A DNA stretch of 44,601 nt from an uncultured Lachnospiraceae bacterium. Lineage in GTDB: Bacteria > Bacillota > Clostridia > Lachnospirales > Lachnospiraceae. Location: positions 1-44,601 of the forward strand of contig CAJUTU010000033.1 of assembly GCA_910589385.1 (NCBI GenBank), given 5' to 3'. The notes under the pieces were generated by a model. The model saw only the letters and a list, made by a program, of their open reading frames with translations. It ran no database searches and was not told the origin of the DNA. The position numbers and the translations under genes are program-made. Below, one piece after another: positions 30,852-40,248 of this stretch; position 1 is the stretch's first letter, and each line of letters opens with the position of its first letter.

Positions 30852-33141
30852 CGCTGCTGTACTTATTTTAGTCTGCACGATTACGGTACAGGCCGGTCAG
30901 GAAACCGGGAAATATGAAAGCGTTGTAAAGACAGGCCAGGAGATCCAAGAACAAAAGAATGAAAAAGGGAAAGAGGATGCTGTACAGACGGGAGTTACTA
31001 TTGATAAGGATGATGACAATGTTCAAACAGGAGATGGCCGTGGAAAAGACGGCGGAAATGATTTTCCCGAGCTGGAGAAAGAAGAAGGAGAGAAGGAACC
31101 GTTACCCGGAGAATGTGAAGACACAGCTTCTGGGCAGCCGTCCGTCAAGCCAATAGAATCAATGCTGATGCCTGAAATCCTATATCCAGAAAACGATGGA
31201 AAGAACGGATATTACAAATCATATCCAGACATTCAGATTATTCACAGAGAGGCCGAGGCAGTTACAAAGTATGAACTTATTACGGCAGACGGCTCGAAAA
31301 AACAGGGAAGCCTTGTGCTTGAAGATGGGACAGAAGAAACCATATTCCTGTCAGGAGATTTTTTTAAGGAAGGAGAAAATGTCCTGTGGGTGTCAATGGA
31401 GCGAAAAGACGTGCAGATGCCAGAGAAAAAAGATGAGTCAGAGGATGTAGATAGATCAAAGGAAATGGATACATTGGAGGAAGGGGCAGATAAAATCGTA
31501 TTTTCGGAGGAATTTCATTTTTTGATTGATACGGAGGCTCCAGACAAGATTCAATTTTTCTATCAACAAGCCGTTGATAAGGGAACGATTTTTACAAATC
31601 AATCCGTAGAAATAACCGTAAAAAGTGAAGACACAGGCAGCGGCATGAAAGCCATTTATTATCAGGCAAGCGACGGAACTTCCGGGGTGATTCCAGAAGG
31701 GAATGGCAAGATCGTGCTGAGCCCGGGGTTCCATGGGAGGATAAAGGCATATGCTGAGGATAAAGCCGGAAATCAGTCGGAGTCTGGCACATCTGAGACA
31801 ATCCTTTGTGAAAACGGTTCTCCAGAGATTTCCATTCAAGCAGAAGGAGGTGTGGAAATATGGCATTCAGGGCCGGTGAGAGTCCATGTGGATGTCTCGG
31901 ATCCTGGCTTAAGTTCTGGAATCCGCAGCCTTAAATGCTATAGCGCAGGTTCTGTCATTATGCAGGAAGAATATGCCGCAAGCGCAGGAGTGACAGGCAT
32001 GCAGACGGATTTTGTTGTGGATGCGTTATCAGAAAGCGGGAACGGAATCCCGGTCATTGCAGAAGCAGTAGACTGGGCGGGCAATTACCATACAGAGTAT
32101 ATTCAGCTCTATATCGACGGAACAGCACCGGTCATTCAGAGTGAGGGAATCCACGATAAGATGATAAAAGGGGAGTCTTTAAAGGGAAGAATCAAATTCA
32201 GAGAGGAAAATATCCTGGCATATCGAAAGATGGAAACCTGGAAGATAAATCCGGATAAAACCAGAGAACTGTTGAACAAAAAGGAGGGAGAACAAGGGGT
32301 TCCGGCAGCTATGCAGGACATTGGATGGGATGTATCGATCGAGGAGGACGGCGTATACGAAATCTATGTGGAAGCAGAGGATCTGGCAGGCAATAAAAGT
32401 GAACAGCGCTATCAGATTACGATTGATAAAACGGATCCGGTGATCCGGTATGTGGATCAGATGCAGGGAGTTTATGTTCCGTATTTCCAGTGGAATTATG
32501 GAAAAGAAGAGGTCGTCCAGGATGCTACGGAATATTCTTACGCAATCCGGCTGGATGGGAGACTTTATAACACGGGAACAAGAGTGATGGACGAAGGCGC
32601 GAGGGTGCTGCAGGTGGAAGCAATAGATGCAGCCGGAAACCAGTCTACAGCAGAAGCCATTTTCCAGATTGACCATACGCCGCCCCGGATACGCATCTAT
32701 GATGTAGAAGATGGGTTATCCTATCAAGAGATGGCAGCAATCAGTGTCTCGGTGGATGGAAAAGGGGAGTATTTGAAAGGAATCACTGTGAATTCTGAAA
32801 AAAAGAGGCTGGAAACAGGATGCCAGATTTTTCGGCAGACCTTTCAAGAACCCGGTGATTACCGGATCAAGATTTTGGCGGAAGACCTGGCAGGGAATCA
32901 GGAGAATGAACAGGTGACATTTCGGATAGAGGAGCAAAAAAGAATGGCCGGGAGTGTGTGGAAGCCTGTAACGAAGATTTTAAGAAACGAAAATACAGCG
33001 GCAGATTTTCAGAAGGATGAAGATGGGAATGTAGAAGAGGAAGACAGACTTGCACCGTTATGCTTAGGGTTATGCCTTGGGGCGTCAGTATTGGCAGTTG
33101 TATTCAGGCAATGGTGGATACGAAGAGAAAGAAAGGGTTGA
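30820..33141 (+). CDS. exported membrane-anchored protein with Ig-like AGN repeats
   Basis: A 773-residue surface protein starting at a GTG behind AAGGAG, 32 nt inside the preceding gene, so the two are probably translationally coupled. Residues 1-25 form a signal peptide; 26-110 are an acidic, Gly/Glu-rich linker. Five Ig-like modules are marked by AGN triplets at residues 316, 420, 523, 605 and 691; several are followed by strands such as IDGTAPVI, IDKTDPVI and IDHTPPRI that begin the next module. A C-terminal membrane segment (about 745-763) ends in a basic tail (RRERKG), leaving the bulk outside. No LPxTG motif is seen. Function unknown; adhesion or envelope sensing with its pseudokinase partner is inference. 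Confidence 0.8.
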   Translation: MKKNIQLLGTSAAVLILVCTITVQAGQETGKYESVVKTGQEIQEQKNEKGKEDAVQTGVTIDKDDDNVQTGDGRGKDGGNDFPELEKEEGEKEPLPGECEDTASGQPSVKPIESMLMPEILYPENDGKNGYYKSYPDIQIIHREAEAVTKYELITADGSKKQGSLVLEDGTEETIFLSGDFFKEGENVLWVSMERKDVQMPEKKDESEDVDRSKEMDTLEEGADKIVFSEEFHFLIDTEAPDKIQFFYQQAVDKGTIFTNQSVEITVKSEDTGSGMKAIYYQASDGTSGVIPEGNGKIVLSPGFHGRIKAYAEDKAGNQSESGTSETILCENGSPEISIQAEGGVEIWHSGPVRVHVDVSDPGLSSGIRSLKCYSAGSVIMQEEYAASAGVTGMQTDFVVDALSESGNGIPVIAEAVDWAGNYHTEYIQLYIDGTAPVIQSEGIHDKMIKGESLKGRIKFREENILAYRKMETWKINPDKTRELLNKKEGEQGVPAAMQDIGWDVSIEEDGVYEIYVEAEDLAGNKSEQRYQITIDKTDPVIRYVDQMQGVYVPYFQWNYGKEEVVQDATEYSYAIRLDGRLYNTGTRVMDEGARVLQVEAIDAAGNQSTAEAIFQIDHTPPRIRIYDVEDGLSYQEMAAISVSVDGKGEYLKGITVNSEKKRLETGCQIFRQTFQEPGDYRIKILAEDLAGNQENEQVTFRIEEQKRMAGSVWKPVTKILRNENTAADFQKDEDGNVEEEDRLAPLCLGLCLGASVLAVVFRQWWIRRERKG

Positions 33142-33172
33142 GCGCTCTGCTGGCCGCATGCCGATCATAATT

Positions 33173-33232
33173 GGGACTGTATGGAAATAATAGGACTGGA
33201 CTGCACAGATTATTTTCATACAGTTCCTTTTT
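33173..33232 (+). terminator. terminator of the pseudokinase/Ig-protein unit
   Basis: A 19-bp stem (33173-33191 with 33209-33227, two G-U pairs, 17-nt loop) is followed by five T. It lies 31 nt after the stop codon. Confidence 0.88.
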
Positions 33233-33252
33233 GAACTTTTGCTTTTCTGTGG

Positions 33253-33281
33253 TTGTACTGGATTTCAAAATCGGTTATACT
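33253..33281 (+). promoter_or_regulatory. helD promoter
   Basis: TTGTAC (33253-33258), 17-bp spacer, TATACT (33276-33281), about 40 nt before the helD start codon. Confidence 0.65.
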
Positions 33282-33328
33282 TTACCTTATGATTTTATTT
33301 CCGCGACAGGATAGAAAGGGTATAGGCG

Positions 33329-35488
33329 ATGAGCAGAGGGACAGATTTCTTAGCAGATGTGACGGATAAATTAAAGAAAAAAATTGTGGAGATCAATGAA
33401 AGCATAGAGGAAGTGCAAAAGGATATTGAAGGAATGCACGAGTACTACTGGGAAAATTATACGGAAATGGATCAATATGGATATGAAGACTTTGACAACA
33501 GGCAGGCCCTTTTGCTGCAGGTGAATACAAATCAGGAAAATTTAAAAACAAGACAGCGTTTGCGGAAAATGTTAGATTCCCCTTTTTTTGGCAGTGTAGA
33601 TTTTGTCTATGAGGGCGAAGACGGGCCGGAAAGTTTTTATATTGGCATTGGCAGCTTTTCAGAAGAACGGGGCAGCGTGCCTTTGATCTACGATTGGCGT
33701 GCCCCGGTAAGCAGTCTTTTTTATGACTATGACAAGGGAAAGGCATCTTATGAGGCTCCTCTGGGGAGGATGGAAGGGGAGATATATTCTAAATGGCAAT
33801 ATAAGATCCGCAGCGGCAGGATGGTTTACGAATTTGAGAGTGATATGAAAATTGATGACGATATCCTAAAGCAAGAACTCGGAGCGAATAGTGATACCCA
33901 GCTGAAGAATATTGTCCGTACCATCCAGAAGGAGCAGAATACGATCATTCGAAATACAAAAGACAAAATACTGGCTGTCCAAGGGGCAGCAGGGAGCGGA
34001 AAAACCTCTGTGGCTCTCCACCGTATTGCCTATTTGCTGTATCACGACCGGGAAAATCTGCATTCATCGAATATTTTGATCCTATCTCCGAACAGTGTGT
34101 TTTCAGACTATATCTCTCATATTCTGCCGGAGCTGGGGGAAGAGAATATCCGGGAAATGAGTTTTGACCTGTTTGCGTACAAGGAACTGAAGGATACGGT
34201 TTCAGACTGTGAAGACAGATATCATCAGATTGAAAAACAAATACAGGCGGCCGGTATTTCCGCAGAAGGAACACAGGAACAGGGCAGTATTGCAGATGCG
34301 GTCCGGCATGAGGAAGATTCCAGATACCGCTGGAAACAATCAGAAGAATATGTCAGGGCAGTGGAGGGCTTTTTAGTAGATTTGGAAGACCGGCTGGTTG
34401 ATTTCCGGGACGTGGCATATAAAGGGATGGAGATAAAAGCAGAACAGATTTTAAAGCTGTTTTACGAAAAATTCTTTGGTACGCCGCTGCTGTCTAGAAT
34501 GGGAATGGTGATGGATTATTTTATTGATGAATATGAGACACTGCATGACAGGACATTGCCGGAGGATGAACGGACAGCGATCCAGGAGAAGTTTAACAGC
34601 ATGTATGTGACGACAGACCTGTATAAAATCTATAACTGGCTGTTGGAAGAGTATGATTATCCGATGCTGCCGGATATTCCGATAGAAAAGAGAGTTCTTT
34701 CTTATGAAGACGTGTATCCTGTCCTGTATTTAAAATACCGCCTTTGCCCGGGAGCAAAACACAGAGAAATACGGCATCTTGTTATTGATGAGATGCAGGA
34801 TTATTCTTATTTGCAATATGTGATTCTGGAACGCATGTTTTCCTGTAATATGACTATTCTCGGTGACCGTGCCCAGACTATGGATGAGAAGCCAAAGGAT
34901 GTACTCCGCTTTTTGCCTGGAATATTTGGGAATAAAATCCGGCGGATCGAAATGAACAAAAGCTATCGGAATACGCTGGAGATTGCACAGTATGCTGAAA
35001 AGCTTACAGAGGTAACAGGGATAGAATATATCAGGCGGCATGGAAAGGAAGTCGTGGAAAGGACGTATTCCACAAGGGAAGATGCGCTGGAAGAGGTACT
35101 GCGCAGGGTGGCGCTGGAAACTTGCGGGAACGAAAAGGAAAGGTTAGGAGAAACAGCAGATGCTGATGGCGGCATTCGAGGGAGAATCATGCCGTCGGAT
35201 GAACTGTTGGCTGGTTATGAGACGGCTGCTGTGCTGACGATGACAGAAGAAGAGGCCCGAAAAGCATATCAGTATTTAAAAGAACGCCGGGAGGATGTAA
35301 TTTATATTGACAGGGACAGCAGCAGATTCCGTAAAGGAATCACAGTGACTACTTTTTATCTGGCGAAAGGGTTGGAGTTTGACCAGGTGTTTGTACTCGG
35401 TGGGAAGAAAAGCAGTGAGCTTTTCCGGCAGTTCCGGTATATCTGTGCGACACGGGCATTGCATGAGCTGTATGTATATGACCTGTGA
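33329..35488 (+). CDS. helD: RNA polymerase recycling motor HelD
   Basis: A 719-residue superfamily-1 UvrD/Rep-like ATPase that pulls RNA polymerase off nucleic acid. It has the HelD-type N-terminal coiled coil (residues about 8-40) that inserts into the RNAP secondary channel, the conserved FYIGIGSF and IYDWRAPVSSLFY blocks (about 103-132), Walker A GAAGSGKT (219-226), motif II LVIDEMQDYSYLQY, motif III LGDRAQTM, and motifs V/VI VTTFYLAKGLEFDQVFV and CATRAL near the C-terminus. It is monocistronic with its own promoter. The ribosome binding site GAAAGGGT is moderate. Confidence 0.92.
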   Translation: MSRGTDFLADVTDKLKKKIVEINESIEEVQKDIEGMHEYYWENYTEMDQYGYEDFDNRQALLLQVNTNQENLKTRQRLRKMLDSPFFGSVDFVYEGEDGPESFYIGIGSFSEERGSVPLIYDWRAPVSSLFYDYDKGKASYEAPLGRMEGEIYSKWQYKIRSGRMVYEFESDMKIDDDILKQELGANSDTQLKNIVRTIQKEQNTIIRNTKDKILAVQGAAGSGKTSVALHRIAYLLYHDRENLHSSNILILSPNSVFSDYISHILPELGEENIREMSFDLFAYKELKDTVSDCEDRYHQIEKQIQAAGISAEGTQEQGSIADAVRHEEDSRYRWKQSEEYVRAVEGFLVDLEDRLVDFRDVAYKGMEIKAEQILKLFYEKFFGTPLLSRMGMVMDYFIDEYETLHDRTLPEDERTAIQEKFNSMYVTTDLYKIYNWLLEEYDYPMLPDIPIEKRVLSYEDVYPVLYLKYRLCPGAKHREIRHLVIDEMQDYSYLQYVILERMFSCNMTILGDRAQTMDEKPKDVLRFLPGIFGNKIRRIEMNKSYRNTLEIAQYAEKLTEVTGIEYIRRHGKEVVERTYSTREDALEEVLRRVALETCGNEKERLGETADADGGIRGRIMPSDELLAGYETAAVLTMTEEEARKAYQYLKERREDVIYIDRDSSRFRKGITVTTFYLAKGLEFDQVFVLGGKKSSELFRQFRYICATRALHELYVYDL

Positions 35489-35553
35489 CAAGATTCCAGA
35501 GAAGAAATAATAAAAAAATATGCAGAAATCTTTTAAAATGAAAAACTTTCCTG

Positions 35554-35559
35554 TATAAT
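35554..35559 (+). promoter_or_regulatory. possible tex promoter (-10 only)
   Basis: TATAAT at 35554-35559 is preceded directly by TG; no convincing -35 is present. The implied leader (about 145 nt) ends in a stem AGGAAC/GTTCCT (35619-35624 with 35685-35690) plus TGAAAG/CTTTCA, just before the ribosome binding site AAAGG (35695-35699). Confidence 0.4.
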
Positions 35560-35711
35560 AGAGTGGATTTAAGATATGCCATTCTATTTATTAAAGAATT
35601 TATAGAAACAAAGATTTTAGGAACAGTGAAAGAAAAACGGATACAGATGGCACAGAAGAAATTTGTATAAGATCTTTCAGTATCGTTCCTTAAGAAAGGT
35701 ACAGATTTTTT

Positions 35712-37865
35712 ATGGATATTAATCAGAAATTAACAGAAGAACTGGATGTAAAGCTCTGGCAGGTAGAAGCAGCAGTGAAGCTGATCGATGAGGGAAATAC
35801 GATTCCCTTTATTTCGCGATATCGAAAAGAAGTGACAGGTTCCTTGAATGATGAGCAGCTCCGTAAACTGCATGAACGGCTGATGTACCTGCGCAATCTG
35901 GAAGAGAAGAAGGAGCAGGTACTGTCCAGTATAGAAGAGCAGGGGAAACTGACTGAGGAACTGAAGTCTCAGATTCTGGCCGCAGAGACCCTGGTAGTGG
36001 TAGAGGATTTATACCGGCCATACCGTCCGAAACGGCGTACCCGTGCGACCGTAGCAAAGGAAAAGGGACTGGAGCCGCTGGCCGCTTTGATTACTCTGCA
36101 GCAGACGCAGGAGCCTTTGGAGGAAACGGCAAAGGAATATTTATCTGAGGAAAAGGATGTTAAGAATGTGGAAGCAGCTATTGCCGGAGCGCAGGACATC
36201 ATTGCGGAATCCATTTCTGACGAGGCGGATTACCGAAGCTGGATCCGGAATGCTACTACCCGGAAGGGGAAGGTGATTTCCACGGCAAAGGATTCCAAAG
36301 CGGAATCGGTATACGAGATGTATTATGAGTTTGAAGAGCCGGTGACAAAGATGGCAGGACATCGGATCCTGGCATTGAACCGGGGGGAGAAGGAGAAGTT
36401 CCTGACCGTAAAAGTGGAGGCACCGGAAGAGGATATCCTGCGTTATTTGGAAAAGAAGGTCATCCATAAAGAGAATCCGTATACAACTCCGGCATTAAAG
36501 GCAGCAGTGGAAGACAGCTATAAGCGCCTGATCGCGCCTGCCATTGAGCGGGAAATCCGCAGTGAGCTGACAGAAAAGGCAGAGGACGGAGCCATTGAAG
36601 TGTTTGGGAAAAACCTCCATCAGCTTCTGATGCAGCCGCCGATTGCCGGGCAGGTGGTGCTGGGATGGGATCCTGCATTCCGTACCGGATGCAAGCTGGC
36701 TGTGGTGGATGCCACAGGAAAGGTTCTGGGGACAACGGTCATTTATCCCACAGCGCCGACCACTCCGGCAAAGATCAAAGCATCCAAAGATTTACTGAAA
36801 AAAATCATTACAAAATATCACATCACGCTGATTTCTCTGGGGAACGGAACAGCTTCCCGGGAGTCCGAGCAGTTTATCGTGGAACTGTTAAAGGAGATCC
36901 CGGAGAAGGTACAGTATGTGATCGTAAATGAAGCAGGGGCTTCGGTGTATTCTGCAAGCAAGCTCGCAACCGAGGAATTTCCGAAGTTTGACGTGGGGCA
37001 GAGAAGCGCGGCTTCGATCGCGAGGAGGCTGCAGGATCCGCTGGCAGAGCTGGTGAAGATCGACCCGAAGTCTATCGGCGTGGGGCAGTATCAGCATGAT
37101 ATGAACCAGAAGAAGCTGGGAGAATCCCTGACAGGCGTGGTGGAGGATTGTGTAAATAAAGTTGGCGTAGACTTGAATACCGCATCTGCGCCGCTGCTGG
37201 CTTATATTTCCGGTATCAGCAGTACTCTGGCAAAAAACATCGTCACATACCGGGAAGAAAACGGAAGATTTACAGACCGGAGAAAACTTCTGAAGGTGGC
37301 GAAGCTTGGCCCTAAGGCATTTGAGCAGTGTGCCGGATTTATGCGGATCCAGGGTGGAGATAACCCATTGGATGCCACCGGAGTCCACCCGGAGTCTTAT
37401 GAGGCGGCGGAAAAACTGCTGAAAAAGCAAGGATTCCAGCCAGGGGATATTATCGGCGGAAAGCTGGTGGGATTGTCTCTGACCATCAAGGACTACAAGA
37501 AGCTGGCAGAGGAATTGGGTATCGGAGAGATTACGCTGCGGGATATTGTAAAGGAACTGGAAAAGCCAGCCCGTGACCCTCGTGAAGAAATGCCAAAACC
37601 AATCCTTCGGACGGATGTGCTGGAGATGAAAGATCTGAAAGAAGATATGGTCTTAAAAGGCACGGTCAGAAATGTAATTGATTTCGGTGTGTTTGTGGAT
37701 ATCGGAGTGCATCAGGACGGGCTGGTACATATTTCCCAGATTACGGATAAATTTATCAAGCATCCTCTGGAGGTTGTGAGCGTGGGGGATGTTGTGGATG
37801 TGAAAGTGATGAGCGTGGATCTGAAGAAAAAGAGGATCCAGCTTACCATGCGGGGGATATCATAG
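35712..37865 (+). CDS. tex: Tex-family S1 RNA-binding transcription accessory protein
   Basis: A 717-residue nucleic-acid binding protein related to Tex/Spt6. Regions in order: helical N-terminus (residues 1-200, with NTIPFISRYRKEVTGSLNDE), a YqgF-like RNase H-fold domain (about 325-450, starting VLGWDPAFRTGCKLAVVDA), two helix-hairpin-helix units (about 490-570, with NTASAPLLAYISGISSTLAK), and a C-terminal S1 domain (about 645-715, GTVRNVIDFGVFVDIGVHQD). Bacterial Tex proteins associate with transcription and tolerate toxic gene expression. Length is close to the family norm of 720-780. Confidence 0.93.
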   Translation: MDINQKLTEELDVKLWQVEAAVKLIDEGNTIPFISRYRKEVTGSLNDEQLRKLHERLMYLRNLEEKKEQVLSSIEEQGKLTEELKSQILAAETLVVVEDLYRPYRPKRRTRATVAKEKGLEPLAALITLQQTQEPLEETAKEYLSEEKDVKNVEAAIAGAQDIIAESISDEADYRSWIRNATTRKGKVISTAKDSKAESVYEMYYEFEEPVTKMAGHRILALNRGEKEKFLTVKVEAPEEDILRYLEKKVIHKENPYTTPALKAAVEDSYKRLIAPAIEREIRSELTEKAEDGAIEVFGKNLHQLLMQPPIAGQVVLGWDPAFRTGCKLAVVDATGKVLGTTVIYPTAPTTPAKIKASKDLLKKIITKYHITLISLGNGTASRESEQFIVELLKEIPEKVQYVIVNEAGASVYSASKLATEEFPKFDVGQRSAASIARRLQDPLAELVKIDPKSIGVGQYQHDMNQKKLGESLTGVVEDCVNKVGVDLNTASAPLLAYISGISSTLAKNIVTYREENGRFTDRRKLLKVAKLGPKAFEQCAGFMRIQGGDNPLDATGVHPESYEAAEKLLKKQGFQPGDIIGGKLVGLSLTIKDYKKLAEELGIGEITLRDIVKELEKPARDPREEMPKPILRTDVLEMKDLKEDMVLKGTVRNVIDFGVFVDIGVHQDGLVHISQITDKFIKHPLEVVSVGDVVDVKVMSVDLKKKRIQLTMRGIS

Positions 37866-37958
37866 GCGGATAGCCGGAAAAGACAACGATTTCTGGCTTG
37901 ATAGACCGTGGATTGTAACCAAAATTTGTCTAAATATTCCTATACATTAAGAAAAATC

Positions 37959-37987
37959 TTGAAATCTGGTACTGAATGATGTAAAAT
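37959..37987 (+). promoter_or_regulatory. promoter upstream of the symporter
   Basis: TTGAAA (37959-37964), 17-bp spacer, TAAAAT (37982-37987). The expected start near 37994 would place the hairpin at 37999 at the extreme 5' end of the RNA. Confidence 0.65.
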
Positions 37988-37998
37988 ATCATATCAAG

Positions 37999-38055
37999 GC
38001 ATACTTTATGCCAACTGGCAACAGTCGGTATAATGTATGCTTAGTTTATTTTTTC
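37999..38055 (+). terminator. promoter-proximal hairpin and T-rich tract (attenuator or sRNA terminator)
   Basis: GCATAC (37999-38004) pairs with GTATGC (38035-38040); the stem continues with one mismatch through TTATGCC/GGTATAA, and ends in an inner ACTG-GCAA-CAGT tetraloop hairpin (38014-38025). TTAGTTTATTTTTT follows. It may terminate tex read-through, or end a roughly 60-nt RNA begun at the promoter just upstream. Confidence 0.6.
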
Positions 38056-38179
38056 GGGACTTTACACAAATAAAGTGTTGAAGTGTTGAGGGACAGGATG
38101 TTGGACATTTTGATACCATGCATTTGCTGTAAGGTATTGGATCAGCAGAAAAGGACAAGAGAGGAGACGTGGAAAGAAG

Positions 38180-39577
38180 ATGGAAACTATAAGTTCAGTA
38201 ATTGAAGCAGTAGATAAGTTTGTGTGGGACTGGTGGATGATCATACTACTGCTTGGTACTCATGTATTTTTGACGGTCAGGACAGGATTTATCCAGAGAA
38301 AGACCATTTCCAAGGGAATCAGGCTTTCTGTTGCCAAGGATCCTGACGCGGAAGGAGAGGTCAGCCAGTTTGGGGCGCTCTCTACTGCTCTGGCATCGAC
38401 GATCGGTACCGGAAATATCATTGGTGTGGGGACTGCGGTTGCCTTGGGAGGACCGGGAGCTGTGCTTTGGTGCTGGCTGACCGGTGTATTTGGGATTGCC
38501 ACAAAGTATGGTGAATCTCTGATCGCGGTAAAATATCGTGTAAAGACAGAGGACGGCAGGATGCAGGGCGGTGCAATGTACGCTCTGGAACGTGGCCTAA
38601 ATATGAAATGGCTGGGTGTGATCTTTGCGGTATTTGCAGGATTTGCATCTTTTGGAATCGGATGTGCGACTCAGGTCAATGCGATTGCGACGGTATGTAA
38701 GGAAAATCTGAACATTCCGGAATGGGTGGTAGGAATTGTGGTTGCTGCCCTGACAGCGGTTGTCATTTTTGGAGGAATTAAAAGTATTGCAAAAGTCTGT
38801 GAAAGGCTGGTTCCGTTTATGGCAGTCTTTTATGTGATCGGATGTATCATCATCCTTTGTATCAATTATGATTTTATCATCCCGGCTATCCAGACGATCT
38901 TTAAGCTGGCATTTACACCAGGAGCGGCAGCAGGCGGACTGGTAGGCGGCGGTATCAAGATTGCCATCCAGTACGGGGTTGCCAGAGGGCTGTTTTCCAA
39001 TGAATCTGGTATGGGTTCTGCTCCGATCGCGGCAGCAGCAGCACAGACAAGAAATCCGGTGCGCCAGGCGTTGGTTTCTTCTACAGGAACTTTCTGGGAT
39101 ACCGTGGTTGTATGTCTTATGACGGGACTGGTGCTTGTAACTACAATTATGAAAAACCCTGCCATTAATGCAAATGAAATCGACAACGGCGGTGTATTGA
39201 CTTCCATGGCATTTTCTCAGATCCCATATCTGGGTCCGGTCATTCTGGTAGTAGGAATCATTTCCTTTGCATATTCTACGATTCTTGGATGGGCTTATTA
39301 TGGGGAGCGGAGTGTAGAATATTTTGCGGGCAAAAAAGGTTTGATACCGTATCGCATACTGTATATCGTGGTTGCGGCAGTAGCGCCTGTTCTGGCATTG
39401 GATCTGGTATGGACAGTTGCGGATATCCTGAATGCGCTGATGGCTATTCCGAATTTGGCTGCGGTTCTTTTATTATCACCGGTCATTGTCAGTGAGACAA
39501 AGAAATATATCGATAACCTGGATGCAAAAGACGATACGCCGATTCCAGTGGTAAAGACAGGAATTGGAGAAAAGTGA
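38180..39577 (+). CDS. alanine/glycine:cation symporter (AGCS family)
   Basis: A 465-residue membrane protein with about ten hydrophobic segments that imports alanine or glycine with Na+ or H+. Family blocks are GALSTALASTIGTGNIIGVG (around residues 65-84), WLTGVFGIATKYGESLIAVK and the signature GLFSNESGMGSAPIAAAAAQ. The C-terminal tail is hydrophilic. GAGGAG is rather distant from the ATG, so translation may be modest. hisH begins 10 nt after the stop, hinting at read-through into the his pair. Confidence 0.94.
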   Translation: METISSVIEAVDKFVWDWWMIILLLGTHVFLTVRTGFIQRKTISKGIRLSVAKDPDAEGEVSQFGALSTALASTIGTGNIIGVGTAVALGGPGAVLWCWLTGVFGIATKYGESLIAVKYRVKTEDGRMQGGAMYALERGLNMKWLGVIFAVFAGFASFGIGCATQVNAIATVCKENLNIPEWVVGIVVAALTAVVIFGGIKSIAKVCERLVPFMAVFYVIGCIIILCINYDFIIPAIQTIFKLAFTPGAAAGGLVGGGIKIAIQYGVARGLFSNESGMGSAPIAAAAAQTRNPVRQALVSSTGTFWDTVVVCLMTGLVLVTTIMKNPAINANEIDNGGVLTSMAFSQIPYLGPVILVVGIISFAYSTILGWAYYGERSVEYFAGKKGLIPYRILYIVVAAVAPVLALDLVWTVADILNALMAIPNLAAVLLLSPVIVSETKKYIDNLDAKDDTPIPVVKTGIGEK

Positions 39578-39587
39578 GTTTAAGAAA

Positions 39588-40193
39588 ATGATTGCAATTA
39601 TAGATTATGATGCAGGCAATATTAAAAGTGTAGAAAAGGCCTTGCTCCATTTGGGGCAGAAAGTTAAGATCACAGATCAGGCACATGAAATCCTTTTGGC
39701 AGACAAGGTGGTACTTCCGGGGGTAGGCGCCTTTGGCGATGCCATGGGCAATCTGGACCGCCGGGGGCTGGTTCCGATAATCCGTGAAGTGGTGGAAAAA
39801 GGGACTCCGTTTCTGGGGATCTGTCTTGGACTGCAGCTATTGTTTGAGAGAAGCGACGAGACGCCGGGAGTTGAGGGCCTTGGGATCCTGCCGGGGGAAA
39901 TCTTGAGGATTCCTGCAGAAGAAGGGCTGAAAATTCCGCACATGGGATGGAATTCTCTGCATTTGGAGCATGGAGGACGGTTGTTTGAGAATGTTTCGGA
40001 GCAGTCTTATGTGTATTTTGTACATTCTTATTATCTGAAGGCAGCAGAAGAGGAAATTGTGAAGGCATCCACGGAGTATGGCGTACATATCCATGCATCA
40101 GTGGAAAAGGGAAATGTATTTGCCTGCCAGTTCCATCCAGAGAAGAGCAGTGAGGTGGGGCTGCAGATATTGAAAAATTTCGTGGAGTTGTAG
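39588..40193 (+). CDS. hisH: imidazole glycerol phosphate synthase, glutaminase subunit
   Basis: HisH frees ammonia from glutamine and channels it to HisF in histidine synthesis. From the ATG at 39588 the protein has 201 residues, the family length; a TTG at 39564 would add eight residues overlapping the symporter gene. The start is MIAIIDYDAGNIKSVEKAL; the nucleophile is Cys79 (GICLGLQLL), and the His-Glu pair is in FHPEKSSE near the end. The ribosome binding site is weak, suggesting coupling to upstream translation. Confidence 0.95.
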   Translation: MIAIIDYDAGNIKSVEKALLHLGQKVKITDQAHEILLADKVVLPGVGAFGDAMGNLDRRGLVPIIREVVEKGTPFLGICLGLQLLFERSDETPGVEGLGILPGEILRIPAEEGLKIPHMGWNSLHLEHGGRLFENVSEQSYVYFVHSYYLKAAEEEIVKASTEYGVHIHASVEKGNVFACQFHPEKSSEVGLQILKNFVEL

Positions 40194-40248
40194 ATATGCA
40201 GGAACTGTTATGTAAACGAATCAGGAGCAAATGATGCAGGAGTAGAGT

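Larger units (their letters stand above)
37866..38179 (+). other. 314-nt gap between tex and the symporter gene
   Basis: No gene. Contents in order: a 9-bp hairpin AGCCGGAAA/TTTCTGGCT (37872-37898) without T-run right after tex; a promoter at 37959-37987; a strong hairpin followed by T-rich DNA at 37999-38055; then about 120 nt with no clear feature leading to a weak ribosome binding site for the symporter. No glycine riboswitch was recognised. Confidence 0.55.

Noticed and set aside
29499..33141. Intact type VII secretion locus around the EssB-like pseudokinase
   Set aside because: No WXG100 protein, EssC/FtsK-like ATPase, EsaA or FHA protein is encoded in the window; only architectural resemblance of one protein remains.
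37866..38179. Glycine riboswitch before the alanine/glycine symporter
   Set aside because: Neither tandem aptamer nor conserved glycine-riboswitch core is visible; only a simple hairpin is present.
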